From Paracandidimonas soli (GTDB lineage Bacteria; Pseudomonadota; Gammaproteobacteria; Burkholderiales; Burkholderiaceae_B): DNA of 64,000 bases. This document shows positions 52,004 to 60,467 of this stretch, piece after piece; the first letter of the stretch is position 1, and each line of letters begins with the position of its first letter. Both the position numbers and the translations under genes were made by a program. Under the pieces are notes generated by a model. The model saw only the letters and a list, made by a program, of their open reading frames with translations. It had not been told where the DNA came from and made no database searches. The stretch covers positions 62,001 through 126,000 of the forward strand of contig NZ_SMBX01000005.1 in the NCBI RefSeq assembly GCF_004342005.1. The letters run 5' to 3'.

Positions 52004-54136
52004 TCAGAAGCGATGGTTCAGCGTCAGCTCGAACCGCCGTCCCGGGCCGTACAGCCATTGGGTCGGGCTGTAGTAGGCGCTCGTGAAGTACGCCTTGTCG
52101 AACACGTTGTAGCCGCGTGCAGTGATGGAGGTATCCCCGTTCACATCCCAGCGCAGCGCCAGGTCGGTTGTGGCGTAGGATGGCAGCTCCAGGGTATTGG
52201 CGTTGTCGGCGTAGCGCTTGCCCACGTAGCGCAAGCCCGCCATCGCCGTCCAGTTCGGCTGGAAATTCCAGCTCAGCCATGCATTGGCCAGGCGCTCCGG
52301 CACGTTGGGCGGCACCTTGCCGTTGCGGGAAACCGCCACGCCGCCGGCCGATTCCGAGAAATCATCGAATTTGGCCCGGAGCATCGTCGCATTGGCCTCC
52401 ACTCTCCAGCCTGGCGCGAAGTCCAGCGCCAGCGTCGCCTCGATGCCGCGCGACGATCGCTGGCCCACCTGTACGCTGCGGCTGGGGTCGAGCGGGTCGC
52501 GGGTAATCAGATTGGTCTTGCGGATATGGTAGGCGGCCAGAGTCCATTCGCCGCGCCCGTCCCAGAAGGCTTGTTTCAGGCCGATCTCGACCTGGCGGCC
52601 CTTGGCCATGTCGAAAGCGGCGTTGGCCGGACTGAGCATGAGCAGGCCGCCAACCGGATCGGCGGCCTCGGAGTACTGCGCGTACAGCGCCAGGTCCGGC
52701 GTCATGTCATAGACCGTTCCGAGGCGCCAGCCCAGGTCGGAGAAGGTGCGGGTGAAGTTGCGTTGTCCCGTCACCAGATCCTCGCGCTTCACGCGCGCAT
52801 GGTCGTAGCGCAGTCCGCCCACCACCGACCATTTGGAGGTGAAGGCGATGCGGTTTTCCATGAACAGCGCATACTGTCCGGCCTCGTTGCGATAGCGCGG
52901 GATGAAGGGGAAGTCGCTCTGGAAGTATCCGGGGTCCGGGTCGTACGGATCGACCGGACCGGAGCTGCCGGCATAGGTGTTGTTGGTGTGGCGGAAGTTG
53001 CTGTGGTTGACGTCGAAGCCTATCGCCAGGGTATTGTCCAGGCTGGCGAGCTTGCCCTTGAAGATCGCGTCAGAGGCAAGGCCCGTCTGCTTCTGATCGT
53101 GCGAGATCTGCGTATTTCCCGACCTGTCGATCAAATGGGTGGCGGGGTTGTAGTCGTAGTACTCGGCATTGCGCCAGTCTCGCCGGCTGCCTATGTGATA
53201 CAGCCGCGCACGCACCTTCGTTGCGTCGCTGGGCGTCCAGGTCGCGGCCAGTTCGGTCCAGTGGTCGCGAAAGCGTATGAGGCTGTCCTCCACGTTGTAG
53301 TTCTTCTCGCGCAGGGCGTCGAGCTGGCGGCCTTCGACCAATGGCGTGCCGAAGTAGCGCATCGGCCGCTGGTAGCCATAGGAGTGGCTGAGCTTCAGGC
53401 TCAGGTCGCGCGTGACTTCGAACTGCAGCGCGCCCGAGAAAGTGGCGTTGTAGTGCTTGCCGCGGTCCACCCAGCCCTCGCTGCGGTTGCCGCTCAGGTC
53501 GAACCGATAGGACAGGCGATCGTTGATGGCGCCGCCGCTGCCCAGCCCCAGGCGCTGCGTGTCGTCGGTGCCGATGGTGGCTTGCAGCTCGTTCTGGATC
53601 GGATCCTGTGCGGGTTTCTTTGGGATGACGTTGACCGCGCCGCCGATGGCGCCGTCGCCATGGATCACCGAGGCCGGACCGCGCAGCACCTCGATGCGCT
53701 CAACCGACCAGGTGTCGAAAGGAAAAGTAATGCCTGTGCCGCCGTACTGCCGCGTGCCGTCGTACAGCCACATGACCGACGAGCCGCCGGAAAAACCGCG
53801 CGCCGACAGTTCGCTCAGGCCATTGCCGGGATGGGGAGAAGCGCTGATGCCGGCGGTCCGCGTAACGGCGTCGATCACGCGGGAGTCCCCGCGCTCCTCC
53901 AGCTGGTCGCGGTTGATGGCTTCCACGCTTGCCGGCGTCTGCATGGGGGTGAGGCCCAGGCTGGAGCCGGTCGACGCGGGCGTGGCCAGCGTGGCGCTTT
54001 GTCCGCCGGTAATGGTGATGGGTGCCAGCGTGGCGGTTTCCTGCTGGGCGAATACGGGTGCGGCGATCAGGCTTGCCGACAGCGGCACTGCCGCGTCGCG
54101 CAGGCAGCGCCGTGTTGCGGAAAGGATGAAAGACAT
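52004..54136 (-). CDS. bfrG: TonB-dependent receptor, BfrG-like (copper-regulated)
   Basis: The 710-residue receptor has a signal peptide (SASLIAAPVFAQ), plug domain (PMQTPASVEAINRDQLEERG, VERIEVLRGPASVIHGDGAI, GGAVNVIPKKP) and a barrel ending GRRFELTLNHRF with a terminal Phe. By sequence alone it would be called a siderophore receptor. Its place between a DUF2946 leader and a PepSY gene matches the B. pertussis cruR-bfrG-bp2921 operon, which is repressed by copper, so its ligand may be a copper complex. The symbol is given on this synteny, not on an alignment. Confidence 0.8.
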   Translation of the reverse strand: MSFILSATRRCLRDAAVPLSASLIAAPVFAQQETATLAPITITGGQSATLATPASTGSSLGLTPMQTPASVEAINRDQLEERGDSRVIDAVTRTAGISASPHPGNGLSELSARGFSGGSSVMWLYDGTRQYGGTGITFPFDTWSVERIEVLRGPASVIHGDGAIGGAVNVIPKKPAQDPIQNELQATIGTDDTQRLGLGSGGAINDRLSYRFDLSGNRSEGWVDRGKHYNATFSGALQFEVTRDLSLKLSHSYGYQRPMRYFGTPLVEGRQLDALREKNYNVEDSLIRFRDHWTELAATWTPSDATKVRARLYHIGSRRDWRNAEYYDYNPATHLIDRSGNTQISHDQKQTGLASDAIFKGKLASLDNTLAIGFDVNHSNFRHTNNTYAGSSGPVDPYDPDPGYFQSDFPFIPRYRNEAGQYALFMENRIAFTSKWSVVGGLRYDHARVKREDLVTGQRNFTRTFSDLGWRLGTVYDMTPDLALYAQYSEAADPVGGLLMLSPANAAFDMAKGRQVEIGLKQAFWDGRGEWTLAAYHIRKTNLITRDPLDPSRSVQVGQRSSRGIEATLALDFAPGWRVEANATMLRAKFDDFSESAGGVAVSRNGKVPPNVPERLANAWLSWNFQPNWTAMAGLRYVGKRYADNANTLELPSYATTDLALRWDVNGDTSITARGYNVFDKAYFTSAYYSPTQWLYGPGRRFELTLNHRF

Positions 54137-54273
54137 GGATCTGTTCCCGGGATATGCGCATCGACGCGCAGCCGGCGGCCGTTCGGCGTCCGGGCTTGCT
54201 TATCGATTGGCTGACTATTCTGAAAAGCCGTGCCGCCTCGGGTGAGACGGCGGCGACACGAACGGAGAATTCG

Positions 54274-54696
54274 TCAGGCGCGCCCAGGCGGCGCGCGCGC
54301 CTGGTGGGAGGTCGGGAACCGTTCGAGGACCAAGGCCTCGGCGGGTGGTGTTCGCACCATGCGTGCGATGGAGTCGGCCGACGGCAGCGTGCATGTCTCG
54401 GGCAGGATCGCCAGGCCGTGCGCCAGCGAACACAAAGCGCAGAAGCCACTCGAGGTTTGCAGGCCGGGATCCTGCCGGTCTTGGTCCGGGTCCAACTGGG
54501 AATCGAGCTCCGCCAGCGACATGGTCTTCATGCCGCTGCTGGTGCAAAGAACGATGATCTCATCGTCTCCGGAGATGGAGACTACCGGTATGTGCGCCCA
54601 GGCGACGGCCTGCAGCAAGAGCGCGAACACAACGGCCAACAGGCCGATGCGCTGCTTTCCGCCGTGCCGGCGCCTATTGGGAGTCATGCGGCTCAT
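54274..54696 (-). CDS. cruR: CruR-like copper-responsive leader protein (DUF2946), copy 1
   Basis: The 140-residue protein has an N-terminal signal-like helix (IGLLAVVFALLLQAVAWAHI), the DUF2946 core with the CXXC motif FCALCSLAHGL (Cys86, Cys89) and the C-terminal arrest motif RAPP (residues 134-137). In B. pertussis CruR, nascent-chain copper binding by CXXC relieves arrest at RAPP and lets Rho terminate transcription before the downstream genes. Here 137 bp separate it from the bfrG start. It overlaps the stop of the metal-dependent hydrolase gene by 23 bp. GGA lies 7 nt before the chosen ATG. Confidence 0.85.
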   Translation of the reverse strand: MSRMTPNRRRHGGKQRIGLLAVVFALLLQAVAWAHIPVVSISGDDEIIVLCTSSGMKTMSLAELDSQLDPDQDRQDPGLQTSSGFCALCSLAHGLAILPETCTLPSADSIARMVRTPPAEALVLERFPTSHQARAPPGRA

Positions 54697-55705
54697 TGAA
54701 TATCCGGTGCCAGATGCGCGGCAGCGCACGTGTCAGGTTCTCTCGCATCGGCACCCGGATCTGCTCAGGAACGATGGCGGCCCAGGCATCGCCTTCGCGC
54801 CGCGCCACGGCGAACTGGAACGTGAAATCGGGCGCCAGGCCCATGCGCAGATCGGCGACAATCAGGCGGCCCTGCGGATCGATGCGGGCTCCCATGAATC
54901 CGTGGTTGAACCATTGCAGGCGCTGCAGGGCGGGTACGTCCGGCAGGGCTTCCGACATTGCCTGCGTTTCCGAAGCGTAGCGGCGGAACCGCAGCGGTTT
55001 GCGATCGGCCAGCAGGGAGCGCTCCGCCATGAGATAGCCGTCGTCCGTCATGACGACCACCTGCCAGAGCAGCGTGTTCAGCGGCATGGGTACGGAGAAA
55101 TGTGCCGCATCTTGCAGGCCGTGTTCCCGCAGCGCCGAGCGTACATCGCGCTCCACCACGGCCTTCGCCGCCAGCGACCACAGGATGTAGGCGCTGCTGA
55201 GCAGGGCGCCGGTCCAGAGCCAGCGCCGGGCGGGAAGGCGCGGCCCATATATCGCGGCTGAGATGACTCCGGCCAGTAAAGGCAGCGTATAGAGCGGATC
55301 TATGATCCACAGGCTTGCCCACATGACTGGAGAGAACGGCAGGGGCCAGAACAGCTGTGTGCCGTAGACGGTCAGCGCGTCCAGCAGTGGATGCGTCAGC
55401 AGCGTGAGCTGTATCGCCAGCAGCCAGGCGCGCGGGGCTTCGCGCACCGGACGCCAGCACCATCGCAGCAGCAGCCACAGCAACAGTCCGGCCCAGGGCA
55501 GCGCCAGCAGGGAATGACTGGCGGCGCGATGGGATGTCATCAGCGCGACGGGATCGCTGTCCGTCAACAGCAGCATGGGCAGCGAGTCCAGGTCGGGCAG
55601 CGTGGCGATGACCGCGCCGGCAAGCAGGGCCTTGCGCCGGTGGGCGGCCGGGACGGAGAGCGCGGCGGCGGTGCTTCCGAGTACGATCTGGGTCAGGGAA
55701 TCCAT
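54674..55705 (-). CDS. YdjM/DUF457-like membrane-bound metal-dependent hydrolase
   Basis: The 343-residue protein begins MDSLTQIVLGSTAAALSVPA and has conserved metal-type histidines in TSHRAASHSLLALPWA and LTHPLLDALTVYGTQLF among several membrane helices, the pattern of the LexA-regulated YdjM family. The C-terminal third is a soluble domain (LMAERSLLADRKPLRFRRYA onward). No LexA box is evident. It follows azlD by 5 bp and its end overlaps cruR, so azlC-azlD, this gene and the copper operon may be read through together. Function is unknown. Confidence 0.8.
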   Translation of the reverse strand: MDSLTQIVLGSTAAALSVPAAHRRKALLAGAVIATLPDLDSLPMLLLTDSDPVALMTSHRAASHSLLALPWAGLLLWLLLRWCWRPVREAPRAWLLAIQLTLLTHPLLDALTVYGTQLFWPLPFSPVMWASLWIIDPLYTLPLLAGVISAAIYGPRLPARRWLWTGALLSSAYILWSLAAKAVVERDVRSALREHGLQDAAHFSVPMPLNTLLWQVVVMTDDGYLMAERSLLADRKPLRFRRYASETQAMSEALPDVPALQRLQWFNHGFMGARIDPQGRLIVADLRMGLAPDFTFQFAVARREGDAWAAIVPEQIRVPMRENLTRALPRIWHRIFNEPHDSQ

Positions 55706-55710
55706 GGCGT

Positions 55711-56067
55711 TCAGGCGGTTTGCAGCAGATGCATGAGCAGCCCGTAGGCGCCGGCGCCCAGCAGCGTGGGGCCGGCAAGGCCGTGTGTGAGGCGTTTCCC
55801 GATGTAGATGACCAGCAGGGCCAGGCCGGCGGACAAGGCCTTCTGCCATGAGCCCGAGGCAACGAAGAACGGCCACAGCGACACCAGCAGTAGCGCCGTG
55901 ATGGCAGCGGGGCCGATGCCCTGGAAAAAGCGGTGCAGCGCCGATGGTCTGTCCGGGGCGGCATCGGTCGCTTGCTGCCGCGAGCGGCTGCGCCACAGGG
56001 GCACGAAGCGCAGCAAAAAGGTGCCGGCGCCGCACAACACAATGACGAGTTCTGGAGACAGGGTCAT
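55711..56067 (-). CDS. azlD: AzlD-like branched-chain amino acid exporter subunit
   Basis: The 118-residue protein has three to four membrane helices (LVIVLCGAGTFLLRFVPLWR, GPAAITALLLVSLWPFFV) and the AzlD start pattern with RFVPLW. It is the small partner of AzlC. Its ATG overlaps the azlC stop (ATGA). Confidence 0.88.
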   Translation of the reverse strand: MTLSPELVIVLCGAGTFLLRFVPLWRSRSRQQATDAAPDRPSALHRFFQGIGPAAITALLLVSLWPFFVASGSWQKALSAGLALLVIYIGKRLTHGLAGPTLLGAGAYGLLMHLLQTA

Positions 56068-56747
56068 GGGCGTCGTTCCGGCAGATTGAAGGCGGCGCCG
56101 CCCACCATGGCCAGCGCCAGCGTGTGATGGACCGGCAGGAACTGCAGCAGGATGATACCGATGGCCGCGGTCAATACCACGATGCGCGCCCAGCGGCTCA
56201 GGTTCAGGTCCAGCAGCAGCGCGAAGAACAGGCCCGGCAGGATGAAGGAGAGCGCCTCGCCCAGGAAGACCGGCGGGTCGCGGAACTCGCCGCCCAGTAC
56301 GATGGCGAGCAGCGTGCCCAGGATCCATGCGGCATAGGCGCCGATCTGCAGGCCCAGGTACCAGCGCTCTTTCTCCGGCGGCGCGATCGATTCCAGCTTG
56401 TTCATGGCCGCGGCGAATACTTCGTCGGTCAGGCCGAAGGCCAGCAGCGGGGAAGCCAGGCGATGCGTCGGATCGGTGAACCGGCCCAGCAGCGCCGGGC
56501 CGTAGAACAGATGCCTGGCGTTCATGAGCAGTACGGTGGGGATGGCGGCCAGCAGGTTGGCGCCGGGCGCCAGCAGCGCGATCAGCACGAACTGGCTGGC
56601 GCCGGCGTAGATGATGACGGAACTCATGAGGATGACGTGCGCATCCAGCCCAGCCTGGTGCGCCGCCAGCCCGAAGGAAAAGGCGATGGGAAGGTAGCCG
56701 GCGGCAATGGAGATGCTGGCCGTTAGACCGCGAAGCAATGGTGGCAT
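56064..56747 (-). CDS. azlC: AzlC-like branched-chain amino acid exporter subunit
   Basis: The 227-residue protein has about six helices and AzlC signatures PIAFSFGLAAHQAGLDAHVI, MSSVIIYAGASQFVLIALLA, LLMNARHLFYGPAL and AFGLTDEVFAAAM. AzlCD export branched-chain amino acids or toxic analogues. The start is the ATG at 56747 (MPPLLRGLTASISIAAGYLP); the frame is open further but that part lacks family sequence. Confidence 0.9.
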   Translation of the reverse strand: MPPLLRGLTASISIAAGYLPIAFSFGLAAHQAGLDAHVILMSSVIIYAGASQFVLIALLAPGANLLAAIPTVLLMNARHLFYGPALLGRFTDPTHRLASPLLAFGLTDEVFAAAMNKLESIAPPEKERWYLGLQIGAYAAWILGTLLAIVLGGEFRDPPVFLGEALSFILPGLFFALLLDLNLSRWARIVVLTAAIGIILLQFLPVHHTLALAMVGGAAFNLPERRP

Positions 56748-57054
56748 GGGATCGTGTCTTGCTGGCGCGGAAGAAAAAAGAGAACCGGGAATGCGCCGCT
56801 GCTGCAATTGTACTGGGCGACGGCAAGAGAGGAACAGATGATCTAGCGCAAACAAACAGGCAATCGCGGTTTGCAGCTTGTTGACCGGCAAACTGCGGCG
56901 CGGCGCGCCATGGGAGAATCCATGCGTCCCAGCCAGCTTCGGAATGTCATCGGCTGCATCCTATGAGCGGCGCGCGTTGCGGCATTCCTGCTTTTGCCGG
57001 GGAAGTGTGCATCTCCGTCCATTTATATTCATTTCCTATTCAAGGAAGGCGCTT
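56748..57054. other. Divergent promoter region of azlC and cytochrome c
   Basis: No gene is seen in these 307 bp. A small hairpin with GTTTGC/GCAAAC arms lies near 56867-56893. The last 60 bp are AT-richer and include AAGGAAG just before the cytochrome ATG. Confidence 0.4.
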
Positions 57055-57390
57055 ATGTCCAAGTCCCGTCGTTGTTTTCCGATTGTCGTGCGTTGTGCGT
57101 TTGTCTTGCTGGCAATGCCTGCGGCCCTGCCGGTGCAGGCAGATGCTTTGGCGCTTGCGCAAAGCAAGGCCTGTCTCGCCTGCCATACGGTCGAGCGCAA
57201 ACTGATTGGCCCCGCATTCAAGGACGTAGCGGCAAAGGAGGCTGGCGCCGAAGATGCGGCGCAACGGCTTGCCGACCATATCCGCAAAGGCAGTTCAGGC
57301 GTATGGGGACCGATTCCCATGCCGCCCAATGGCGCAGTGTCGGAAGCCGATGCGAAAATCCTGGCTGAATGGATACTGTCGCTGAAATAG
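57055..57390 (+). CDS. Class I cytochrome c (c551/c552-like)
   Basis: The 111-residue protein has a signal peptide ending near PVQADA and a single haem site CLACH (Cys40, Cys43, His44), with Met of PIPMPPN as the distal ligand and a C-terminal helix ILAEWILSLK. It is a small periplasmic electron carrier, likely donating to a terminal oxidase or accepting from the bc1 complex. It is convergent with the Crp/Fnr gene and next to the copper-delivery genes. Confidence 0.93.
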   Translation: MSKSRRCFPIVVRCAFVLLAMPAALPVQADALALAQSKACLACHTVERKLIGPAFKDVAAKEAGAEDAAQRLADHIRKGSSGVWGPIPMPPNGAVSEADAKILAEWILSLK

Positions 57391-57419
57391 AGCCTGGCAT
57401 CGGGCCAGGAGCGGCTCCC

Positions 57420-57450
57420 CCGCATGCCGGCTTCGCAGGCCGGCATGCGG
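57420..57450. terminator. Strong bidirectional hairpin
   Basis: CCGCATGCCGGC (57420-57431) pairs perfectly with GCCGGCATGCGG (57439-57450) across a 7-nt loop, between the convergent cytochrome c and Crp/Fnr genes. A further small stem (GCCTGGC/GGGCCAGG) lies before it. No T-tract. Confidence 0.65.
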
Positions 57451-57466
57451 CTTGTGCAAACGTAGT

Positions 57467-58072
57467 TCAATTGATCATCGGCCTTTGAATATGGGTGATG
57501 CGCTGCGCTCTCTGCCTGCCTTCCAGTCGCAGGATTCCGGCAAGACTCATGGCGGTGAGCGTTCTTGATACCGTGGCCAGAGTCAGGCCGGTAATGTCGG
57601 CGATGTCTTGCAGCTTCGGCAGCTCCAGCGGAGCGCACCCAAGCAGATGGAGGAATCGATGAATACGGTCCTGCGCGCGGCCGACGCGCAAGGCAAGCGT
57701 CTCGGCCATGCGCTGCTCCGAACGGATCAGCGCATGCGTCAGTCGTGCGTCGGTCATGCTGGGGGCTCGTGGCGCCCATGCGCATAAGGTGCATGAGGTA
57801 ACTGCGGATGCAGTGTATGTGTAAAGACTGTCGATCAGCGTTTCCATGCCGATGATGTCACCTGCAATGGCGAGCCCCGCCCAGCTTGCCTCGTGATAGG
57901 TTTTGCGATCCAGGCGGACGCAGCCTTCGCTCAGCCGCCAGGCGTGTCCAGGCTTGCCGGCCAGGAAAATCGTATCGCCGCGCACAACGTGAATCATAGC
58001 CACGGGGGCGGGCTCGCCGGGCGTTATATGGCGATATGGTGATTGATGCATCTGATAGGCGTGAGTCATCAT
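57467..58072 (-). CDS. Crp/Fnr family transcriptional regulator
   Basis: The 201-residue protein has a short cyclic-nucleotide-binding-like barrel (HVVRGDTIFLAGKPGHAWRL, SEGCVRLDRKT, AGDIIGMETLIDS) and a Crp winged helix (LQDIADITGLTLATVSRTLT AMSLAGILRLE-type). The N-terminal cysteine cluster of FNR is absent; cysteines occur at VTSCTLCAWAP in the mid part, a CXXC that could sense metal or redox. The start at ATG 58072 (MMTHAYQMHQ) is preceded by AGGAAAAG. It lies 162 bp downstream of a CruR-like leader on the same strand. Confidence 0.85.
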   Translation of the reverse strand: MMTHAYQMHQSPYRHITPGEPAPVAMIHVVRGDTIFLAGKPGHAWRLSEGCVRLDRKTYHEASWAGLAIAGDIIGMETLIDSLYTYTASAVTSCTLCAWAPRAPSMTDARLTHALIRSEQRMAETLALRVGRAQDRIHRFLHLLGCAPLELPKLQDIADITGLTLATVSRTLTAMSLAGILRLEGRQRAQRITHIQRPMIN

Positions 58073-58091
58073 GATTATCTTTTCCTGTCGT

Positions 58092-58124
58092 TGCCTGACT
58101 CCAGTGCAATAGTGAGTCAAGGCA
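58092..58124. promoter_or_regulatory. Inverted repeat upstream of the Crp/Fnr gene
   Basis: TGCCTGACTC and GAGTCAAGGCA are inverted arms (one bulge) with a 12-nt spacer, 20-52 bp before the ATG. It may be an autoregulatory operator or an RNA hairpin in the leader following the CruR-like gene. Confidence 0.4.
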
Positions 58125-58234
58125 GGTCAATCCGAATAGGCGCAAGAATGCGGCCCGGCTTGTATAAAGACCAAGAGGCCAACGCGGGCAGGCATATTTA
58201 GCAAGAGATCCGGATCCAGCGGCGATGCCGGAGA

Positions 58235-58660
58235 TCAGGATATGAATGGCTCGCGTGGCCGGGATCGGGAAAAGAGAGGGGGGCCTCGCGCCGCGGTCGT
58301 CGTCCAGATAGGCAACGGGTGAGGCGTATCGTGGAATGCACGCGGCGGAAGTATCAGGATGCGTGGATAGAGGGTCGATACCGGAGTGTCGGATGATGGC
58401 AGCGGGCCCAGCGCACTGGCATGCGGGGAACACCAGATGCAGTGCGCATAGGCGGTCTTCTCGGCGGGACTGGGCTCGTCCCCGGTATCAAGGGCGATAA
58501 GCCGTGTTCCGGAGGGTGAGCACAGCTCGATCAGCGTCGCGCTCCCGCCTGACCGGGACAGCATGTGCCCGGCGGAGGGTAAAAGCGCGCCCATCAGGAT
58601 CGTCAGGCAGACGAACCATGCGGTACAACGCTTGGCGAGACGGTATGTTCCGATCAGCAA
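58235..58660 (-). CDS. CruR-like copper-responsive leader protein (DUF2946), copy 3
   Basis: The 141-residue protein has an N-terminal helix (WFVCLTILMGALLPSAGHML), the DUF2946 middle with LIELCSPSGTRLIALD and CXXC in HCIWCSPHA (Cys74, Cys77), and RGPP (125-128) in place of RAPP followed by a short basic tail. It lies 34 bp after the PCuAC gene and 162 bp before the Crp/Fnr gene. By the CruR model it would make transcription of the regulator copper-dependent. Confidence 0.72.
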   Translation of the reverse strand: MLIGTYRLAKRCTAWFVCLTILMGALLPSAGHMLSRSGGSATLIELCSPSGTRLIALDTGDEPSPAEKTAYAHCIWCSPHASALGPLPSSDTPVSTLYPRILILPPRAFHDTPHPLPIWTTTAARGPPLFSRSRPREPFIS

Positions 58661-58694
58661 TGCGACCTCGGGCTAGCGTGTTGCAGCAATAGCG

Positions 58695-59201
58695 TCAGCG
58701 TTTGTGCGCGCCGTTATCGCGGCTGCCATGGCCGCCGTGCGAATGTGCTTGCCCATGGCCTTTCCCGCCGCTGGCCAGCGCGCGTACCTGCGCCTGGATT
58801 TCGATGGACTCTTTCGAGCCATCGCTGTTTTCGATCTCCAGCGTGAGCGGGACGGCGCCGCCTTCCTTGACCTGCTCCGTCAGGCCCATGAACATGATGT
58901 GGTGGCCGCCCGGCTTGAGCTCCACCGTCTTGCCCGCGGGCAGGTCGATGCTCTGGACCTGCCGCATCTTCATGACGTCGTTTTCCATGGCCATTTCGTG
59001 GATTTCGACATTGGGCAGCAGCGAAGAGCTTGCTCCGACGAGCCTGGCGTCCTTGTCTGATGTGATGTTCAGGAATGCGCCGGTGGCCTGCTGATTGGGC
59101 ACGGTGGCGCGCACCCATGCGTTTTCCACCTTGACCTGGGCGAATGCCGTGGATGCGGCCAGGGCGCTGGCGAGCAGCAATGTCTTGACGAGGGTTTTCA
59201 T
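58695..59201 (-). CDS. PCuAC copper chaperone, copy 1
   Basis: The 168-residue periplasmic protein has a signal (MKTLVKTLLLASALAASTAF A-type) and the full Cu(I) motif H-X10-M-X21-H-X-M: His68, Met79, His101, Met103. The C-terminus is an extra His/Gly-rich tail (GKGHGQAHSHGGHGSRDNGA) that can bind further copper. PCuAC passes copper to the CuA or CuB site of cytochrome oxidase, usually with SCO, whose gene lies 41 bp upstream. Confidence 0.95.
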   Translation of the reverse strand: MKTLVKTLLLASALAASTAFAQVKVENAWVRATVPNQQATGAFLNITSDKDARLVGASSSLLPNVEIHEMAMENDVMKMRQVQSIDLPAGKTVELKPGGHHIMFMGLTEQVKEGGAVPLTLEIENSDGSKESIEIQAQVRALASGGKGHGQAHSHGGHGSRDNGAHKR

Positions 59202-59242
59202 GATGGGATTCCTTTGACGACAGTCTTGGTGATGTTTTGTGT

Positions 59243-59863
59243 TCAACCGAGTGCGAGGACCTGGCGGATGTCCTCGGCGTATTCCTCGGCGGTCTGATTG
59301 TGGCGCAATGCGAGCCGCAGCTTGCCCTTGGCGTCGTAGACGTAGGTAAGGGCCGTGTGGTCCATGGTGTAGGACGATCCGGTCGGCACCTTGGCGTAGA
59401 ACACCTTGAAGTCGCGCGCCGTTTTCTGCGTTTCTTCCAGCGAGCCGTACAGCCCGACGAATTCCGGGTCGAATGCCGTGACGTAGGCCTCGAGCACGTC
59501 GGGCGTGTCGCGTTCCGGATCGATGGTGATGAAGGCGACCTGGATGCGCTTGCCTTCTTCGCCCAGCAGCTCCTTGACTTCCGTTGCGCGGAACAGCGCC
59601 GTGGGGCAGACGTCGGGACACTGCGTGAAGCCGAAGAACACCAGCAGGACGCTGCCCTTGAAGTCGGCCAGTGTGCGCCGCTGGCCTTTGTGGTCCGTCA
59701 ACTGAAAGTCGGCGCCGAAGTCGACGTCGCTGAGGTCGAGGCCGTTGAGGTTTTCCAGCTTGGGACTGGCGTCGCAGCCGGCCAGCGCCAGCGCCATGGC
59801 GGCCGTGCCGCCGACCAGCAGGCGGCGGCGGGTGATTGCATGCGGAAGGATCGGAAGGCTCAT
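59243..59863 (-). CDS. SCO1/SenC copper-insertion protein, copy 1
   Basis: The 206-residue lipoprotein has a TRRR start and a lipobox (LALAGC, Cys30), then a thioredoxin-like fold with the copper site CPDVCP (Cys82, Cys86) and the third ligand His in YTMDHTALTYVYD. SCO proteins reduce or metallate CuA of cytochrome c oxidase. It is preceded by a CruR-like leader with 86 bp between and followed by PCuAC. Confidence 0.95.
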   Translation of the reverse strand: MSLPILPHAITRRRLLVGGTAAMALALAGCDASPKLENLNGLDLSDVDFGADFQLTDHKGQRRTLADFKGSVLLVFFGFTQCPDVCPTALFRATEVKELLGEEGKRIQVAFITIDPERDTPDVLEAYVTAFDPEFVGLYGSLEETQKTARDFKVFYAKVPTGSSYTMDHTALTYVYDAKGKLRLALRHNQTAEEYAEDIRQVLALG

Positions 59864-59949
59864 GTGGGATTCCTGGTGCAGAACGATGAATGGGCCTGCG
59901 GATATGCCGCGCAGCATGCAAGAAGGATGGCAGTGGCGCGTACCGCAGT

Positions 59950-60363
59950 TCAGCCGATGGAAGCTGCCTGGGCGGGAGGAGCGCGGGAACCGACGGGCGG
60001 GCCGTCGATGCGCGAGGCGTGGAGATGAGGATAGGCCGGCAGCCGCGCCGCCGCGAAGAGGGGCGGCACGGGCAGGACGTGGGGAAGATGCGCGGGCAGC
60101 CCCGCAGATGTGGCGTTGTACAGGCCGAATGGGCAGGTATCCGTCGCTTCCTGGGCCGGAGCGTTGTCCGTATCGGGGGCGGCGGCATGGTAGATGCCCG
60201 ACTGGCACATGGCCAGGGCAATGCCGTTCTCGATGCCGGCGTTGCCGGCAGGCATGAAACCCATGGGTATCAGCGAACGCAGCGCGAAGGCCGCCAGCAT
60301 CAGGCAGGCTGCCAGATACCAGGCGCGGGGACGCGTGCGAGACATGACAATGGGTGTGGACAT
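59950..60363 (-). CDS. CruR-like DUF2946 leader without CXXC, copy 2
   Basis: The 137-residue protein has an N-terminal helix (AWYLAACLMLAAFALRSLIP, then MGFMPAG, the common DUF2946 start), MCQSGIYHA and TCPFGLYNA, and ends with RAPP (127-130) ten residues from the stop. The position of the second CXXC cysteine is glycine (CPFG, residues 77-80), leaving single cysteines at 53 and 77. It heads the SCO-PCuAC genes. It is 104 bp downstream of the second PCuAC gene. Confidence 0.75.
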   Translation of the reverse strand: MSTPIVMSRTRPRAWYLAACLMLAAFALRSLIPMGFMPAGNAGIENGIALAMCQSGIYHAAAPDTDNAPAQEATDTCPFGLYNATSAGLPAHLPHVLPVPPLFAAARLPAYPHLHASRIDGPPVGSRAPPAQAASIG

Positions 60364-60467
60364 GCAGTGATTCTAGCGTAAGCGGGAGGGCGGCAACAAT
60401 GCGCTGGCGCAAGCTTGCGGTGAAATGCCCGGCGAAACCGGGCGGCATATGGGCGCGCGCTGTGTTT

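Noticed and set aside
52004-54136. Calling the second TonB receptor a ferric-siderophore receptor
   Set aside because: No Fur box was found upstream, and the CruR leader and PepSY neighbour point to copper control; ligand left open.
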